Positions 63,314 through 64,000 of a stretch of DNA of 64,000 nucleotides are shown here, in pieces (positions within the stretch are counted from its first letter, which is position 1; every line of letters starts with the position of its first letter). A program made the translations under genes and the position numbers. The DNA comes from Wuchereria bancrofti (Eukaryota > Nematoda > Chromadorea > Rhabditida > Onchocercidae), in assembly GCA_005281725.1 (NCBI GenBank), contig SSBO01000009.1:3980163-4044162 (forward strand). The letters are read 5' to 3'. The notes under the pieces were generated by a model. That model worked only from the letters and a program-made list of their open reading frames with translations, ran no database searches and had not been told where the DNA came from.

Positions 63314-64000
63314 ATTAACTTATTGTGATTCTCAATTTCTCATTCTTCTTAACCTCACAATATTGATTCACATACGCACCTGCGCATATCGTACTATTTA
63401 TACACGTGCCAGAAATTAGTAGCAAGACTATTCTAGTACGCATTTCGCATCTATCGAGTCAAACTACATAAGGATCATAAGCTTTATAATTCGCGCAATA
63501 CTCGAACCATAAGTCGATGCGAGCGAACGTCTTCGATTCGTAAGACCAATGTGCAAAAATTTATTTGCAGTTGGCTATCCCTACGAACAAACATAGTCTT
63601 CGTCCACAATTATGTAAATCATCAAATCACTAGTGCTACGATTTTTAACAAATCTCTTCACACTTTCAATTTCATTTCTAAATGTCACTGGAAGAAAAGA
63701 AAGTTAGCGCGCAATCATATTAGATAAATCATTCGTAGTAAAATACAACACATTTACAGATAACATTGTATATGCTTGCAACATTTGCAAAATGATTTAT
63801 TGTCTCTTTAATTACGAACTCCGCACAAAAGAAAACAATTACAAAATTAATAATATCATCTGAGATCCTTAGACATTCTCCTTGTTTTCCAATCTATCCT
63901 GAAATAAAATACTATGATTTCTCAAATAAAAGAAAGATAAAAACAACATTTCATATAAGATTTAAAAATACGGTAGATCTTCCTCTTTTCTGAAAAAAAT
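63314..64000. other. Upstream region of the GNB1L-like gene, no gene seen
   Basis: About 0.7 kb to the end of the window. It is slightly more CG-rich near 63.4-63.6 kb, which fits a promoter. No coding or RNA feature seen. Confidence 0.5.

Overview
The window is nuclear DNA from a nematode, most likely a filarial or other spirurid worm. It is AT-rich. Genes are broken into many short exons (about 50-400 bp), splice acceptors are mostly of the nematode TTTCAG type, and all recognisable proteins are animal families. Several genes have a splice-acceptor motif immediately upstream of the first ATG, as expected for spliced-leader trans-splicing. No bacterial, viral, rRNA, tRNA or CRISPR features were seen. 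Exon models were read by eye: for most genes every reading phase closes across every splice junction, which is strong internal support, but no transcript or database evidence was used.

Layout. 190-5744 (-): an unrecognised 404-aa type II membrane protein. 5.7-10.1 kb: intergenic. 10126-15100 (+): TAPT1. 15626-16.6/16.8 kb (-): a small basic unrecognised protein, convergent with TAPT1. 17493-19698 (+): a 339-aa coiled-coil protein with a faint GAS8/DRC4-like C-terminal segment. 21287-21793 (+): a 122-aa unrecognised protein, facing a tentative minus-strand gene at 21.7-22.7 kb. 23127-25641 (+): cyclin K. 26553-30980 (-): a flavin-containing monooxygenase. 31796-34048 (-): CNPPD1, a cyclin-fold protein. 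36375-39357 (+): a low-complexity nuclear protein with AT-hook-like and RG-rich segments. 39.4-45.5 kb: intergenic. 45585-50449 (+): a PLD3-type phospholipase D family protein with both HKD motifs. 52.0-60.0 kb (-): peroxidasin (LRR, two Ig domains, heme peroxidase). 61027-63313 (-): a GNB1L-like WD-repeat protein with an unresolved middle.

The genes cover unrelated cell functions: membrane and cilium-associated TAPT1, transcription-linked cyclin K, drug/xenobiotic-type FMO, lysosomal/ER PLD3 and extracellular-matrix peroxidasin. Two same-strand neighbour pairs, CNPPD1 to FMO (gap about 0.8 kb) and the GNB1L-like gene to peroxidasin (gap about 1 kb), could be operons with trans-spliced downstream genes.

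The unusual observations are a probable GC-AG intron in the PLD3-type gene, a 20-bp-arm hairpin and several small tandem or duplicated repeats in introns, a decayed duplication inside the last TAPT1 intron that includes the alternative stop/donor site, possible antisense gene overlap near 21.7 kb, and coding-like plus-strand segments between PLD3 and the end of peroxidasin. Nothing seen amounts to a clearly new biological system.
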